64,000 nt of DNA from Palsa-504 sp963753225 (GCA_963753225.1 CAVWBQ010000002.1:186001-250000), one strand, 5' to 3'; counted from the first letter of the stretch, positions 51,302 through 60,217 are shown. Made by a program: numbers and translations. The notes: generated from the sequence alone by a model not told the origin.

Positions 51302-52153
51302 TTACACGGTTACATGGTCGCGCCAGGAGTGCGCGGGCTCGAAGCCGAGCACCTCGCGGGCGCGGTCGATGGACAGCAGGGTGCCGAACTCGCCGACGTC
51401 GCGGGTCAGCTTGACTCCGGGGAAGACCTCGGCGAGGAGTTCGGCCGACGGGCGGTTCATGACCGTGTCCGCGGCCGCGATGATGAAGGCGGGGCTGCCC
51501 TCTACGGCTTCGGCACCGGCTTCCAGGGCCAGGCGGCAGGACAGGGCCACGTCCCGCTGGTCGATGTAGCCCCACAGGTTCCACTTGCGCGCGGGCGGGT
51601 CGTCCCGGAACTCGGCGAACCACTCGTAGTCCTCGGGAGCCATGATGTTGGAGAAGCGCAGCGCGACGAACGGGATGCCTGACCACTCGGCTATGTGCCC
51701 GGCGATCGTCTCGCTGGCCACCTTGGACAGCGCGTAGGTGCTGGTCGGAAGCGGGTAGTGGTGCTCGTCCACCGGCGCGTAGCGAGGCGGGGTGTCGAAC
51801 GGCAGCCCGAGGGTGGTCTCGCTGGACGCCCACACCACCCGGCTGAGCTTGAGGGCCGCGGCCGCCTGGAAGACGTTGAAGTTCATGGTGATGTTGCTGT
51901 TGAACGTGACCGCCGGGGTGCTCAGGCCGGGCGCCGGGATGTTGGCCAGGTGGACCACCGCGTCGGCCCCGGTGAGTGTCTCAAGGGCCTGGCCGTAGTC
52001 GGTCAGGTCCGCCCGCAGCATCCCCCAATCGCGGTCCTGCCGGCTCACCACGGCGTCGGTGGCGATCACGTCGTAGCCGTGCTCGCGCAGGTCGGTCACT
52101 ACCGCGCGGCCCGCCTGCCCGCTCGCTCCCGTCACGCAAACCCGCTGTGCCAT
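51302..52153 (-). CDS. NAD-dependent epimerase/dehydratase-like protein
   Basis: 283 aa. Extended SDR: cofactor motif TGASGQAGRAVV, ADAVVHLANIPAPG, and active site SSETT...YALSK in STYALSKVASETIAGHIA. Similar to nucleotide-sugar or 'NAD(P)-dependent oxidoreductase' proteins of the extended class. No sugar-biosynthesis genes nearby, so the substrate is open. Confidence 0.88.
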   Translation of the reverse strand: MAQRVCVTGASGQAGRAVVTDLREHGYDVIATDAVVSRQDRDWGMLRADLTDYGQALETLTGADAVVHLANIPAPGLSTPAVTFNSNITMNFNVFQAAAALKLSRVVWASSETTLGLPFDTPPRYAPVDEHHYPLPTSTYALSKVASETIAGHIAEWSGIPFVALRFSNIMAPEDYEWFAEFRDDPPARKWNLWGYIDQRDVALSCRLALEAGAEAVEGSPAFIIAAADTVMNRPSAELLAEVFPGVKLTRDVGEFGTLLSIDRAREVLGFEPAHSWRDHVTV

Positions 52154-52186
52154 TGGTGTCCCTTTCTATGGGGCCCGTGGGCCAGG

Positions 52187-53659
52187 CTAGCGGAGCTGCC
52201 AGACGGGGCCCTCGGGGGTGTCGGTGAGGATGACGCCGAGCTCGTCGAGCTGGGCGCGGATCTGGTCGGCGCGGGCCCAGTCGCGCTCCTTGCGGGCCTG
52301 GGTCCGGTCGGCGACGAGTTCGGTGATGGCCTGCTTCTCCGCCGCCGACAGGTCGGTGAGCGCGCGGCGGCGCTCCAGGTCGGCGGGGTCGAGGGTGGCC
52401 AGGGCCAGGCCGAGCAGGGCGTCGGCGGCGGCGACCACGGCACGCTGGCCGTCCGGGGTGAGCGCGGGCTCGCGCAGCGCGTCCTGCAGGGCGGCGAGGA
52501 TCTTCGGGGTGTTCAGGTCGGCCGCGATGGCCGCGTCGATGGTGTCCAGCAGGCGCTGCGCGGCGGGGTCGTGCTGGGTGGCCGCGACCGCTTCGGCCAG
52601 GGTCTCGACGGACGGCAGCGGGCGCAGCGGCTGGACCCTGGCGACCAGCCGGCGCAGGGTGGCCTGGGCGGCGTCGATGGCCGCCGTCGTGAAATCGAGC
52701 TGGCTGCGGTAGTGGCCGCCGAGCAGGAACAGGCGGTAGGCCAGCGGGTGGTAGCCGGCCTCGGTCAGGTCGGCCAGCCGGGGCGCGCCGCCCGCCGACT
52801 TGGCCATCTTCTCGGCGCCGAGCTGCAGGAACTCACCGTGCAGCCAGTACCGTACCCACGGCCGGCCGTCGCCGAGGAACGCCTGGCTCTGCGCGATCTC
52901 GTTCACGTGGTGCAGCTCGCGGTGGTCCACCCCGCCGGTGTGCAGGTCGAAATGCTGGCCGAGCAGCGCCATGCTCATCACCGAGCACTCCAGGTGCCAG
53001 CCCGGGGCGCCCCAGCCCCACGGCGAGTCCCAGCGCAGCACCCGGCGCTTGCCGGGCTCCTCCGCGCGCCACAGCGCGAAGTCGGTCTTGCGGCGGCGGC
53101 CCTCCACGTGCTCCAGGCGGGCCGCCTCGAGCTGTCCTTCGGCGCTCATCAGGGCCAGTTCGCCGTAGTGGGAGTCCTTGGATGTGTCGAAGTACAGGCC
53201 GGACGGCAGCAGGTAGGTGAAGCCGCCGGAGTCCAGCTTCTTCGCGAACTCGATCATCTGCTCGACGTAGGCACTGGCCCGCGGGTACTCGTCGGCGGGC
53301 AGGATGTTCAGCGCGGCATTGTCGACGAGGAATACGTCGGTGTAGTAGGCGGCGATGTCCAGGACCGACCGCCGCTCCCTGGCCGCCGCCACCTCGAGCT
53401 TGTCCTCGCCGGTGTCGGTGTCGGCGACCGCGTGCCCCACGTCGGTGATGTTGACGACGTGCCGTACCGGTATTCCCTTCCAGCGCAGCGCGCGGCGCAG
53501 CGTGTCCGCGAACACGTAGGCGCGCATGTTGCCCAGGTGCGGGTAGGCGTACACGGTCGGCCCGCAGCTGTACAGGCCGGCCACCTCGGCGGCCGGGACG
53601 AAGTCCTCCATCCTCCGGCCCAGCGAGTTGTACAGCCGCAGCTCATGGTTCGTCGACAC
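52187..53659 (-). CDS. cysS: Cysteinyl-tRNA synthetase
   Basis: 490 aa from GTG 53659. Class I landmarks: zinc Cys in YSCGPTVYAYPHLGNMRAYV (with the HIGH-type PHLGN), second zinc Cys in WHLECSVMSM, HTGGVDHRELHH for remaining ligands, and KMSKS-type EKMAKS. The C-terminal DALR-like anticodon end (ARADQIRAQLDELGVILTDT) is present. Essential housekeeping enzyme charging tRNA-Cys. It is close in sequence pattern to CysRS rather than MshC, because the anticodon-binding part is complete. Confidence 0.94.
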   Translation of the reverse strand: MSTNHELRLYNSLGRRMEDFVPAAEVAGLYSCGPTVYAYPHLGNMRAYVFADTLRRALRWKGIPVRHVVNITDVGHAVADTDTGEDKLEVAAARERRSVLDIAAYYTDVFLVDNAALNILPADEYPRASAYVEQMIEFAKKLDSGGFTYLLPSGLYFDTSKDSHYGELALMSAEGQLEAARLEHVEGRRRKTDFALWRAEEPGKRRVLRWDSPWGWGAPGWHLECSVMSMALLGQHFDLHTGGVDHRELHHVNEIAQSQAFLGDGRPWVRYWLHGEFLQLGAEKMAKSAGGAPRLADLTEAGYHPLAYRLFLLGGHYRSQLDFTTAAIDAAQATLRRLVARVQPLRPLPSVETLAEAVAATQHDPAAQRLLDTIDAAIAADLNTPKILAALQDALREPALTPDGQRAVVAAADALLGLALATLDPADLERRRALTDLSAAEKQAITELVADRTQARKERDWARADQIRAQLDELGVILTDTPEGPVWQLR

Positions 53660-53670
53660 GGTGACCCAGA

Positions 53671-54510
53671 CTACCGGGGCGGTCGCGTGCCGGTGCGGCG
53701 GTACCTGCCGTGGAACTCGTGGTCGCGCCTGATCAGGGCACCGATCGCGGCGCGCTGGCCGCGGCTCAGGCGGCTGGCCGACTTCCCGACCAGGGTCAGC
53801 AGGTCGCCGGGCGCGGTGAGGGCCAGGACGGTCGGGTTCCGGACCGTGCCCAGGGCGGACCGCCGGTGGGCGAGGACGACCACGCGCTGGATCCCGGCTG
53901 GCTGGCCGCGCTCGCCGAGGAACCGTTCCAGGTCGTCGGCGGGCTCGTTCAGCTGAACGCTCGGCGATCGGCCCATCCGGTCCGCGACCGGCCGCCGCTC
54001 GACCAGGTTCCCGTAGTTGTCGTACTTGTCGGCCCGCCAGCGGTCGCCGTCGACGTGCACGGTGGCGTTGAGGTTCTTCACCTCGATCGCGAACAGGCCA
54101 TGCGGCCCGAGGAGCAGCTGGTCGATCTCGCCGCGCCGGTTCCGGTAGCCGCGCAGCAGGGTCCAGTCGTCGTCCAGCGCGCGGCCTAGTTCGGCGGCCA
54201 CCAGCTGCTCGCCGGCGATGCCGGCCATGATCTTCTCTTCCAGGTCAGTAGGATGCCCGGCGGCCGGGATCGGGGGCCGCGGGATCCCGCGCTTCTCCCG
54301 CCACACGCCGATGGACAGCCTGAGCCAGGTCCACCAGCGGTGCCCGGCCCGGGCCCGGTCGCGCCTGACCCTGATCGCCTCGACGCGGGCGCGGTACCTG
54401 ATCAGCTCGTCCTCGTACACCGACAGCACGCGCTTCTCCGCGACCTGGCGGCGGCGGGCGGCGTCACCGAGCATGTCGCCGGGGTGGTTGGACAGCTCGA
54501 CGACGCGCAC
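53671..54510 (-). CDS. NERD-domain protein
   Basis: 279 aa. N-terminal charged coiled-coil-like part (YEDELIRYRARVEAIRVRRD), a short hydrophobic Trp-rich patch (HRWWTWLRLSIGVWR), then a NERD domain: IAGEQLVAAELGRALDDDWT, RGEIDQLLLGPHGLFAIEVK with the nuclease-like D-x(n)-ExK core (D in EIDQ, EVK). Family: nuclease-related domain, often in DNA-processing or membrane-linked proteins; biochemical role unproven. Confidence 0.85.
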   Translation of the reverse strand: MRVVELSNHPGDMLGDAARRRQVAEKRVLSVYEDELIRYRARVEAIRVRRDRARAGHRWWTWLRLSIGVWREKRGIPRPPIPAAGHPTDLEEKIMAGIAGEQLVAAELGRALDDDWTLLRGYRNRRGEIDQLLLGPHGLFAIEVKNLNATVHVDGDRWRADKYDNYGNLVERRPVADRMGRSPSVQLNEPADDLERFLGERGQPAGIQRVVVLAHRRSALGTVRNPTVLALTAPGDLLTLVGKSASRLSRGQRAAIGALIRRDHEFHGRYRRTGTRPPR

Positions 54511-54517
54511 CCTCCGA

Positions 54518-55144
54518 CTATCTACCCGGAGCGGACGGTTTGTCCCCCCGGTACGCGATGATGCACTGGCCTGTCCTGACCGCCACCCGGAGGATCACGC
54601 CGCTGTCCTCGCCCGGCCAGGGGTGGCCCGGACGCGCATGGCACGGGGCGGGCAGCGCCGGGCACACGTCGGTGGTCCCGACCCGCCTGGACGGGACCAC
54701 CAGGGGGTGGCTGCCGACCGCACCCGACCGGATGACGCAGGCGAAGCGGACCAGGCGGGCCGGGGCGGGCAGCGCGCCCGGCGCGCGCTGCGCCCTCGGT
54801 GCGCTGACCGCGGCCGGCGTCCTGGCGTGCGAGGTGACGTAGAAGCTCCCTGCCAGGGCTACCAGCACCGCGAGGGCCATGGCCGCCGCGGTGCGCCACG
54901 AATCGGCCAGCGCCCGCCCCCGTTCGGCGGTCGCGGCGACCGCCATGTTGAGCGTGCCCTCGGCCGGCGTGATCTCCCCCGCCGCGATGAGCTCTTCGGT
55001 CAGCCGGACGACCTCGGCGCCGTACCGGTCCCGGTAGGCCCGCGGGTACAGCGCCAGCAGCATCCGGATCAGGCGGCGGTTCATGCCCCCGCCGTTCATG
55101 CCCCCGCCGTTCATGACAGGGCCGTTCATGACAGGGCCGTTCAC
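54518..55144 (-). CDS. PadR-linked membrane protein with repeat-encoded N-terminus
   Basis: 208 aa. The GTG at 55144 overlaps the PadR stop. The first 20 residues are MNGPV/MNGGG pentapeptides from the 15-bp repeats, so four further ATGs are usable as starts. Then a cytosolic helical part (RRLIRMLLALYPRAYRDRYG, EVVRLTEELIAAGEITPAEG), one membrane helix (TAAAMALAVLVALAGSFYVT) and a ~95-residue external part with three Cys. This is a common partner of PadR genes in actinomycetes, of unknown function. Confidence 0.75.
   Translation of the reverse strand: MNGPVMNGPVMNGGGMNGGGMNRRLIRMLLALYPRAYRDRYGAEVVRLTEELIAAGEITPAEGTLNMAVAATAERGRALADSWRTAAAMALAVLVALAGSFYVTSHARTPAAVSAPRAQRAPGALPAPARLVRFACVIRSGAVGSHPLVVPSRRVGTTDVCPALPAPCHARPGHPWPGEDSGVILRVAVRTGQCIIAYRGDKPSAPGR
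55070..55144 (-). repeat. Five 15-bp start-codon repeats
   Basis: On the minus strand: GTGAACGGCCCTGTC, ATGAACGGCCCTGTC, ATGAACGGCGGGGGC twice, and the diverged ATGAACCGCCGCCTG. Each unit begins with an in-frame start codon. Confidence 0.92.
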
Positions 55145-55458
55145 GACAGGGCCACCGCGATGCGCCGCAGGCCGACCTCGGCGATGCGGGCCGACTCGGT
55201 GAGCCGCTGGTAGAGGAACTCCCGGCCCGCCGCGGTGATCCGGTAGGGGCGCCTCCGCTCCTCCGCGGGCAGCGCCTCCACCAGCCCGGCCTGCTCGAGC
55301 TTGGCCAGCGCGCTGTACAGCGTGCCCGCGCCCAGCTTGACCCCGGCGAAGCCCTCGATGTCCTTGATCAGCGCGTAGCCGTGCTTGGGCCAGTCAGCCA
55401 GGCTGGTCAGGATCAGGATGCTGCGGTCCGAGGAACCGCGGATGGAGTCACTGGTCAT
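55141..55458 (-). CDS. PadR-family transcriptional regulator (short form)
   Basis: 105 aa. Winged HTH: SILILTSLADWPKHGYALIK, then VKLGAGTLYSALAKLEQAGL and the YRITAAGREFL wing. Short PadR-s1 type without the long C-terminal helix. First gene of a two-gene operon with the membrane protein downstream; an ATACAT/ATGTAA palindrome 29-46 bases upstream (55487-55504) is the probable autoregulatory site. Confidence 0.9.
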   Translation of the reverse strand: MTSDSIRGSSDRSILILTSLADWPKHGYALIKDIEGFAGVKLGAGTLYSALAKLEQAGLVEALPAEERRRPYRITAAGREFLYQRLTESARIAEVGLRRIAVALS

Positions 55459-55486
55459 GCGCCGCCTCCCGATAGCTCCAATAAGA

Positions 55487-55504
55487 ATACATCGGAAAAT
55501 GTAA
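55487..55504 (-). promoter_or_regulatory. PadR operator candidate
   Basis: ATACAT, six bases CGGAAA, ATGTAA: matches the ATGT/ACAT-type operators known for PadR proteins and lies in the AT-rich pocket immediately before the padR gene. Confidence 0.6.
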
Positions 55505-55508
55505 TAGA

Positions 55509-55590
55509 GGAAGGCGGGGCGGGCGAACGGGGGGCGGGGCGGGCGAACGGGGGGCGGGCGGGTGAACGGGTGGCGGGTGGCGGGTGGCAG
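55509..55590. repeat. G-rich tandem repeats
   Basis: GGGGCGGGCGAACGGG occurs twice 20 bases apart, followed by shorter GGCGGGTG/GGTGGCG units. Intergenic between the padR promoter and the S53 gene end; a G-tract region prone to slippage. Confidence 0.7.
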
Positions 55591-55645
55591 ACATGCGGAC
55601 GGCGGGGACGGGAGGTTCCCGTCCCCGCCGCCGGCGGGAGATTTC

Positions 55646-57697
55646 CTAGAAGAAACCGGTGATCAAGGGGGTCATCCTGATCGTGCCGATCCCGGTGGCC
55701 AGGTCATAGCCGGGCACCGCCGGGAACAGGCCGTTGTTTTTGGCGATGTGGCCCGCGCCGGTGACGTCGTGGAAGTAGAACGACGGGGAGAACTGGTACA
55801 GCCGGTACAGCGTCGGGTTGATGTTGCCGCTGCGATGGCCCATGAAGCTGTCCCGGTCGGCGATGATCGCCGACACCAGCGGCGAGGACAGGCTCGTCCC
55901 GCCGATACCGAACCAGCCGGGGACCGGCTGGCCGCCGCTGAACTGGGCGCAGACGCTGTTCGGGGTGGCGTCGCTCCCGGTGCAGTACTCGGCGTACGGG
56001 GTGAACTCGTCGGCGTTGGCGGAGATGTCAGGCACCTCGCGGCACGGCGTGCCCGTCGCGGCCAGCGAGCATTGGGTTGTCCCGTTGCCGACGGTGGTGT
56101 TGGCGTTGATGACTCCCGGGCCCTTCTGGTACGACGGCATGCCCCAGTACTGGCTGGACCCGCCGCCGCCGGCTCCGACGCCCGCACCGCACCAGAAGAA
56201 GCCGCCCTGGTTGTCGTTGGCCGCGCTGGGCGCGGCGTTGCTGCACAGGTTGTCCGGGTTCCACACGGCCTCGCCGGCCCGCGGGTAGCTCGGGCGCGGG
56301 TTGGTGCCCGGGTTGAAGTTCTCGAACGAGGTGCCGCCCACGGCGGTCACCCAGGGCTGGGACGGCGGGTCGATGAGGTTGAGGATGGTGCTGCCGTCGG
56401 AGCGGATGCAGCCGAAGGCGCCGGTGTCACCGTCGCCGCCGAACACGGCCTGCCCCTGCGCCGCCATCTGCCTGAAGATGGTGTTCTCGGCCTGGGCGTA
56501 GCCGCTGGTGATGTCGTTCTCGCAGACGGCCCAGCTGGAGCTGATCGAGTCGGCCACGTTGGCCTTGGCGATCGCGGACCACTCGTCGAGCTCGGTCTGG
56601 CCGGTGAAGTCGTTCGGCGCGTTGTAGACGATGAGGTGGCGGACGTCGGGCGCGATGGCCAGCTGCGTTTCGATGTCCGCGTCGACCTCGATGTCGCCGG
56701 CGTAACTCTCGAACTCCGCCGGGCACTGGTCGCCGGTCGGGCACTGCGGGTTCAGCGGACCGCCGTCGATGTTCACGTCGACCAGCGGCGGGTTGTAGTG
56801 AGGCCCGTAGAACTGGTGCGCCCAGGTGGCGATGTCGGAGTGCAGGTAGGCCGAGAGCTCGAACACCGCGATGTCGACGCCCTTGCCCTTGCCCCGCGGG
56901 CCGGCGTTGGGCGCGCCGTAGAGCGAGTTGTCCTGCGACGGGGTCAGGCCGCTGCAGCCGGGACCGGCGCCGTAACCGAGGGACAGCGGCTGGCCGCCGA
57001 CGATGTTGTCGAACAGCTGCTGGGTGGTGGGGTAGGCGGTCTCGCAGCTGGTCGCCGACGACGCCTTCGCGGGCCTGCGCATCGTGTTGTTGAAGTGGAA
57101 GGCGTGCTGGGCGTCGCGCACGGTGTTGGTCAGCCCGATCACGCCCAGGGAGGCGCCCGCGAGCGAGCCCGGCAGGTAGACGGGCGTGGAGTTGGCGAAG
57201 TACTTGGTGCCCTGCGGGTCCTTGAAGGTGCTCAGCGTGGTGTGGAAGGTGCTCTGTACCGTGGCGCTCGATCCGGTGGCGCGCACCAGGAACGGCGAAC
57301 CCGACGGCACGACGGTCAGGCCGCTGCTATTCAGGAACTTGGCCACCGCATCGCGGTTCGCCGGGGTGGGCGCGTAGCGCGCGTCGAACTGCCCGTTCGA
57401 CAGGAAGTGGTGGTAGGACGGGCTGTTCTTGTCGTACAGCGCGGCCAGCATGCTGTTCAGCCCGGCGGAGTCACGAGGGGTGACGGCCACCTCGACCTGC
57501 ATCTTCGAGCTGGAGTAGCTGCCGGTGATGGTGTCGGTCGTCGGCGACACGCTGTTGGCGAGCGCCACGTAGCCCAGGCTGGCGCCCGGTGCCGGAGTGG
57601 CGGCGCCCGCCGAGGCGAGCGTCCCGGTGAACGCGGTGATGGCCAGTCCCATGGCGGCGACGGCACCTGCGCGGACCGGGCGAGAGATCACGCCCAC
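55646..57697 (-). CDS. Secreted S53 serine-carboxyl peptidase
   Basis: 683 aa from GTG 57697 (GTG 57691 is an alternative; GGGAGG lies just upstream of both, whereas the ATG at 57772 lacks a ribosome site). Signal peptide around GAVAAMGLAITAFTGTLASA. Prodomain ~40-200 (SPSYHHFLSNGQFDARYAPT), catalytic domain with E337 and D341 (EVDAD), oxyanion D422 (FGGDGDTG) and S602 (GGTSLSSP). Contains several inserted Cys-bearing loops absent from the 3960-5924 paralogue. Secreted acid endopeptidase by family. Confidence 0.93.
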   Translation of the reverse strand: MGVISRPVRAGAVAAMGLAITAFTGTLASAGAATPAPGASLGYVALANSVSPTTDTITGSYSSSKMQVEVAVTPRDSAGLNSMLAALYDKNSPSYHHFLSNGQFDARYAPTPANRDAVAKFLNSSGLTVVPSGSPFLVRATGSSATVQSTFHTTLSTFKDPQGTKYFANSTPVYLPGSLAGASLGVIGLTNTVRDAQHAFHFNNTMRRPAKASSATSCETAYPTTQQLFDNIVGGQPLSLGYGAGPGCSGLTPSQDNSLYGAPNAGPRGKGKGVDIAVFELSAYLHSDIATWAHQFYGPHYNPPLVDVNIDGGPLNPQCPTGDQCPAEFESYAGDIEVDADIETQLAIAPDVRHLIVYNAPNDFTGQTELDEWSAIAKANVADSISSSWAVCENDITSGYAQAENTIFRQMAAQGQAVFGGDGDTGAFGCIRSDGSTILNLIDPPSQPWVTAVGGTSFENFNPGTNPRPSYPRAGEAVWNPDNLCSNAAPSAANDNQGGFFWCGAGVGAGGGGSSQYWGMPSYQKGPGVINANTTVGNGTTQCSLAATGTPCREVPDISANADEFTPYAEYCTGSDATPNSVCAQFSGGQPVPGWFGIGGTSLSSPLVSAIIADRDSFMGHRSGNINPTLYRLYQFSPSFYFHDVTGAGHIAKNNGLFPAVPGYDLATGIGTIRMTPLITGFF

Positions 57698-57917
57698 TAA
57701 GCCTCCCTTGTGGTTAGGCCCCGTGCGGTATACAAAATATTGCGGATGCTCCATATCTGAGCCGAAATTCACGCTGATGTGGAGGCCTGCGCGTATTTGT
57801 TACACCCTCGTTACTGCGATCGTTTGCCGCGTCTGCGCGGATGAAGGCGCCCTCGAAGGTCACGAACACGCGGTCGGCCAGCGACCAAATAGGCTGATAC
57901 GCCTGGAGGGGGAAGCA

Positions 57918-58847
57918 ATGAGCGTCTTGGCCTTGCCGCAGCTAGCGGGCCGCCCGATGGTCACCGACGGGGGCATGGAGACCGACCTGATCTTCCACCA
58001 CGGGGTGGACCTGCCGCTGTTCGCCGCGTTCCCGCTGGTCGACAGCCCCGGGGGACGGTCGCTACTGACCGGCTACTACGACGAGTACGCGGCGATCGCC
58101 CGGCGAGCCGCCGCCGGGCTGATGCTGGAATCCGCCACCTGGCGCGCGAACCCCGACTGGGGCGACCGGCTCGGTTACTCCCCCGCGGACCTGGCGCGCG
58201 TCAACAGGGACGCGATCACCATGCTCGCGGGGCTGCGCGAGCGCTATCGCGACGACCTCGCCGACATCGTGATCAGCGGTATGGTCGGCCCGCGGGGCGA
58301 CGGCTACCAGCCAGGCGAGGAACCGGGTCCTGACGAGGCGGCCGGCTACCACGCGGCCCAGATCCAGGCCCTCGCCGGGGCCGGGGCCGATATCGTCTCG
58401 GCCTACACCCTGACCAGCATCGGCGAGGCGATCGGGATCGTCCGCGCGGCCGAGGCGGCCGGCGTGCCGGCGGCCATCTCGTTCACCACGGAAACCGACG
58501 GGCGGCTGCCAGGCGGCGAGTCGCTGGCCGAGGCGATCACGCGGGTAGACGCCGCGGCCAGCCCGGCGTACTTCCAGGTCAACTGTGCGCACCCGGTGCA
58601 CGTGGCGGCGGCCCTGGCCGAACCGGGCCGCTGGCGGGAGCGGATCTACGGCGTGCGCTACAACGCCTCCACCCGGAGCCACGCCGAGCTGGACGAGGCC
58701 GCCGACCTCGACGAGGGCGACATCGGGCTGCTGGCCGGCCGGCACAGGCAGCTGGTCGGCGACCTGCCGTCCCTGGCCATCGTGGGCGGATGCTGCGGGA
58801 CGGATGCGCGGCACGTCGAGGCCCTCTGGACTAGCCCTCTGGACTAG
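57918..58847 (+). CDS. Homocysteine S-methyltransferase family protein
   Basis: 309 aa from ATG 57918, with GGAGGGGGAAG upstream. Barrel start TDGGMETDLIFHHGVDLP, middle ADIVSAYTLTSIGEAIGIVR, zinc Cys in VNCAHPVHV and the GGCCGTD pair (two Cys) complete the thiol-activating zinc site. Related to MmuM/BHMT-type enzymes that methylate homocysteine from S-methylmethionine or betaine. The stop codon TAG is formed at the insertion point of a MITE-like element (58847-59197). Confidence 0.9.
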   Translation: MSVLALPQLAGRPMVTDGGMETDLIFHHGVDLPLFAAFPLVDSPGGRSLLTGYYDEYAAIARRAAAGLMLESATWRANPDWGDRLGYSPADLARVNRDAITMLAGLRERYRDDLADIVISGMVGPRGDGYQPGEEPGPDEAAGYHAAQIQALAGAGADIVSAYTLTSIGEAIGIVRAAEAAGVPAAISFTTETDGRLPGGESLAEAITRVDAAASPAYFQVNCAHPVHVAAALAEPGRWRERIYGVRYNASTRSHAELDEAADLDEGDIGLLAGRHRQLVGDLPSLAIVGGCCGTDARHVEALWTSPLD

Positions 58848-59197
58848 ATGAGTGATTCCTGATTCAGGTGAGTGCGGTGTGCCGGGGTGCGGCTCACGGC
58901 CTGGACAGCCTCCGGCCGGGCGGTGCGGATCACCCCGTCCGGGCCGCGGATGAGGGCGACATCAGCCCCGTCAGCCTCTCCCGCACGCCTTTTCGCTCAC
59001 CGGTACGATGATCGCGGCACCTTACGGGGTGGATTCGGGCTCCCGGGTGATTTCGGGGCACTATAGTGCACAAAAACCACCCGGGAGCCCCGATCCACCC
59101 GGATCTTCCGCCCCCGCCTGCCTCACCGCGAACATCCGCACCGGGCACCCCGGCAAACACGGCCCGGGCCCTGCAACCCGATCAGGAATCACTCATC
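58847..59197. mobile_element. MITE-like element, IS630/Tc1-type ends
   Basis: 351 bp bounded by perfect 17-bp terminal inverted repeats: GATGAGTGATTCCTGAT at 58847-58863 and its complement ATCAGGAATCACTCATC at 59181-59197. Both ends abut TA (58845-58846, 59198-59199) within CTAG, the duplication and target expected of IS630-type transposition. The inside has no gene; it holds a 23-bp near-palindrome (59026-59048 with 59077-59099) around a perfect 12-bp palindrome GCACTATAGTGC. This accounts for most of the gap 58848-59300. Confidence 0.8.
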
Positions 59198-59300
59198 TAG
59201 CCCTCTGGACTGGCACTGTGGACTGGCACTGTGAAACCGGAGCTTGCCATAGCGGCAACGTGGCTTGCCAGCAGGGCCCGGCCGTTGGCAGGGTGGCAGG

Positions 59301-59978
59301 ATGAGCGACTCGCACTCCCACTCCGGCTCCCACGACGATCTCGCGCACTTCACCCAGGAGTTCTGGGACGACCGCTATAGCTCGGCCGGAGGGTCCGGCC
59401 GGCTCTGGAGCGGCCAGCCGAACTCGCAGCTCGTGGCGCAGACCGCGGACCTCGCGCCGGGCGAGGCGCTGGAGGCGGGCTGCGGCGAGGGCGCCGACGC
59501 CGTCTGGCTGGCCCGGCAGGGCTGGACCGTCACCGCGGTGGACGTGTCGGCGGTGGCGCTGGAGCGGGCGGCGGATCATGCGGCGGCGGCGGGCGGGCAG
59601 ATCGCGCGGCGGATCACCTGGCAGCGCGAGGACCTGCTGTCCTGGGATCCGGGACCGGAGCGGTTCGACCTCGTATCCGCGCAGTTCATGCACGCGCCGA
59701 CGGGCGAGATCGAGGCGTTGCACCGGCGGCTGGCCGCGGCGGTCCGGCCCGGCGGGACGCTGCTCGTCGTGGGGCACCACCCGGACGACCTGCACGCCAA
59801 CGTCGGCCGGACCGGTTCGGCCGACAGGTTCTGGTCCGCGCAGGACATCGCGGCGTCCCTGGATCCGGGCTCCTGGGAGGTCGTCGTGGCGGAGGCGCCG
59901 GGCCGTTCGGCTACTGACCTGGACGGTCGGCCGGTGACGGTGCGGGACACCGTGCTGCGGGCGGCCCGCCGGACGTAG
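59301..59978 (+). CDS. SAM-dependent methyltransferase
   Basis: 225 aa from ATG 59301. His/Ser-rich N-terminus (MSDSHSHSGSHDDLAHFTQE), then FWDDRYSSAGGSGRLWSGQP as in TehB/thiopurine-type enzymes, motif I ALEAGCGEGADAVWLARQG, strand 2 VTAVDVSAVAL and motif GGTLLVVGHHPDD. Likely a small-molecule methyltransferase. The 59209-59236 region just before holds a 13-bp tandem (GGACTGGCACTGT twice). Confidence 0.87.
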   Translation: MSDSHSHSGSHDDLAHFTQEFWDDRYSSAGGSGRLWSGQPNSQLVAQTADLAPGEALEAGCGEGADAVWLARQGWTVTAVDVSAVALERAADHAAAAGGQIARRITWQREDLLSWDPGPERFDLVSAQFMHAPTGEIEALHRRLAAAVRPGGTLLVVGHHPDDLHANVGRTGSADRFWSAQDIAASLDPGSWEVVVAEAPGRSATDLDGRPVTVRDTVLRAARRT

Positions 59979-59988
59979 CGGGGACGCG

Positions 59989-60015
59989 GCGGGGCGCCGG
60001 CCAGCGACGCCCCGC
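59989..60015. terminator. Hairpin between convergent genes
   Basis: GCGGGGCG (59989-59996), 11-base loop, CGCCCCGC (60008-60015), between the methyltransferase stop and the convergent MT0933-like gene. Confidence 0.6.
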
Positions 60016-60028
60016 GGACTCGCCGGTG

Positions 60029-60217
60029 CTAGCGGCTGTCGTCCTCGGTGTCCATGCCGAGGAAGCCCTCGAGCTTGTCCTCGGCGGTCTCGATGTGCTC
60101 GTCGTACTTGCCGCCTGTCTTCTCTTTCGCCAGGTCGGCGCCCTTGTCGAGGCCCTTGTCCACCAGGTCGGAGTGCTCGCTGGCCAGCTTCTTGGCTTGG
60201 TCAAGGAAATCCGGCAT
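60029..60217 (-). CDS. MT0933-like small antitoxin-family protein
   Basis: 62 aa from ATG 60217 with GGGGGAAGG upstream. The sequence (MPDFLDQAKKLASEHSDLVD, KGLDKGADLAKEKTGGKYDE) matches the actinobacterial MT0933-type antitoxin family: short, charged, helical. No partner toxin is visible beside it, so a free-standing or orphan role is likely. Confidence 0.82.
   Translation of the reverse strand: MPDFLDQAKKLASEHSDLVDKGLDKGADLAKEKTGGKYDEHIETAEDKLEGFLGMDTEDDSR

Noticed and set aside
3960..57697. Recent duplication of the two S53 peptidase genes
   Set aside because: Different lengths, inserts and prodomains; they share only family motifs.
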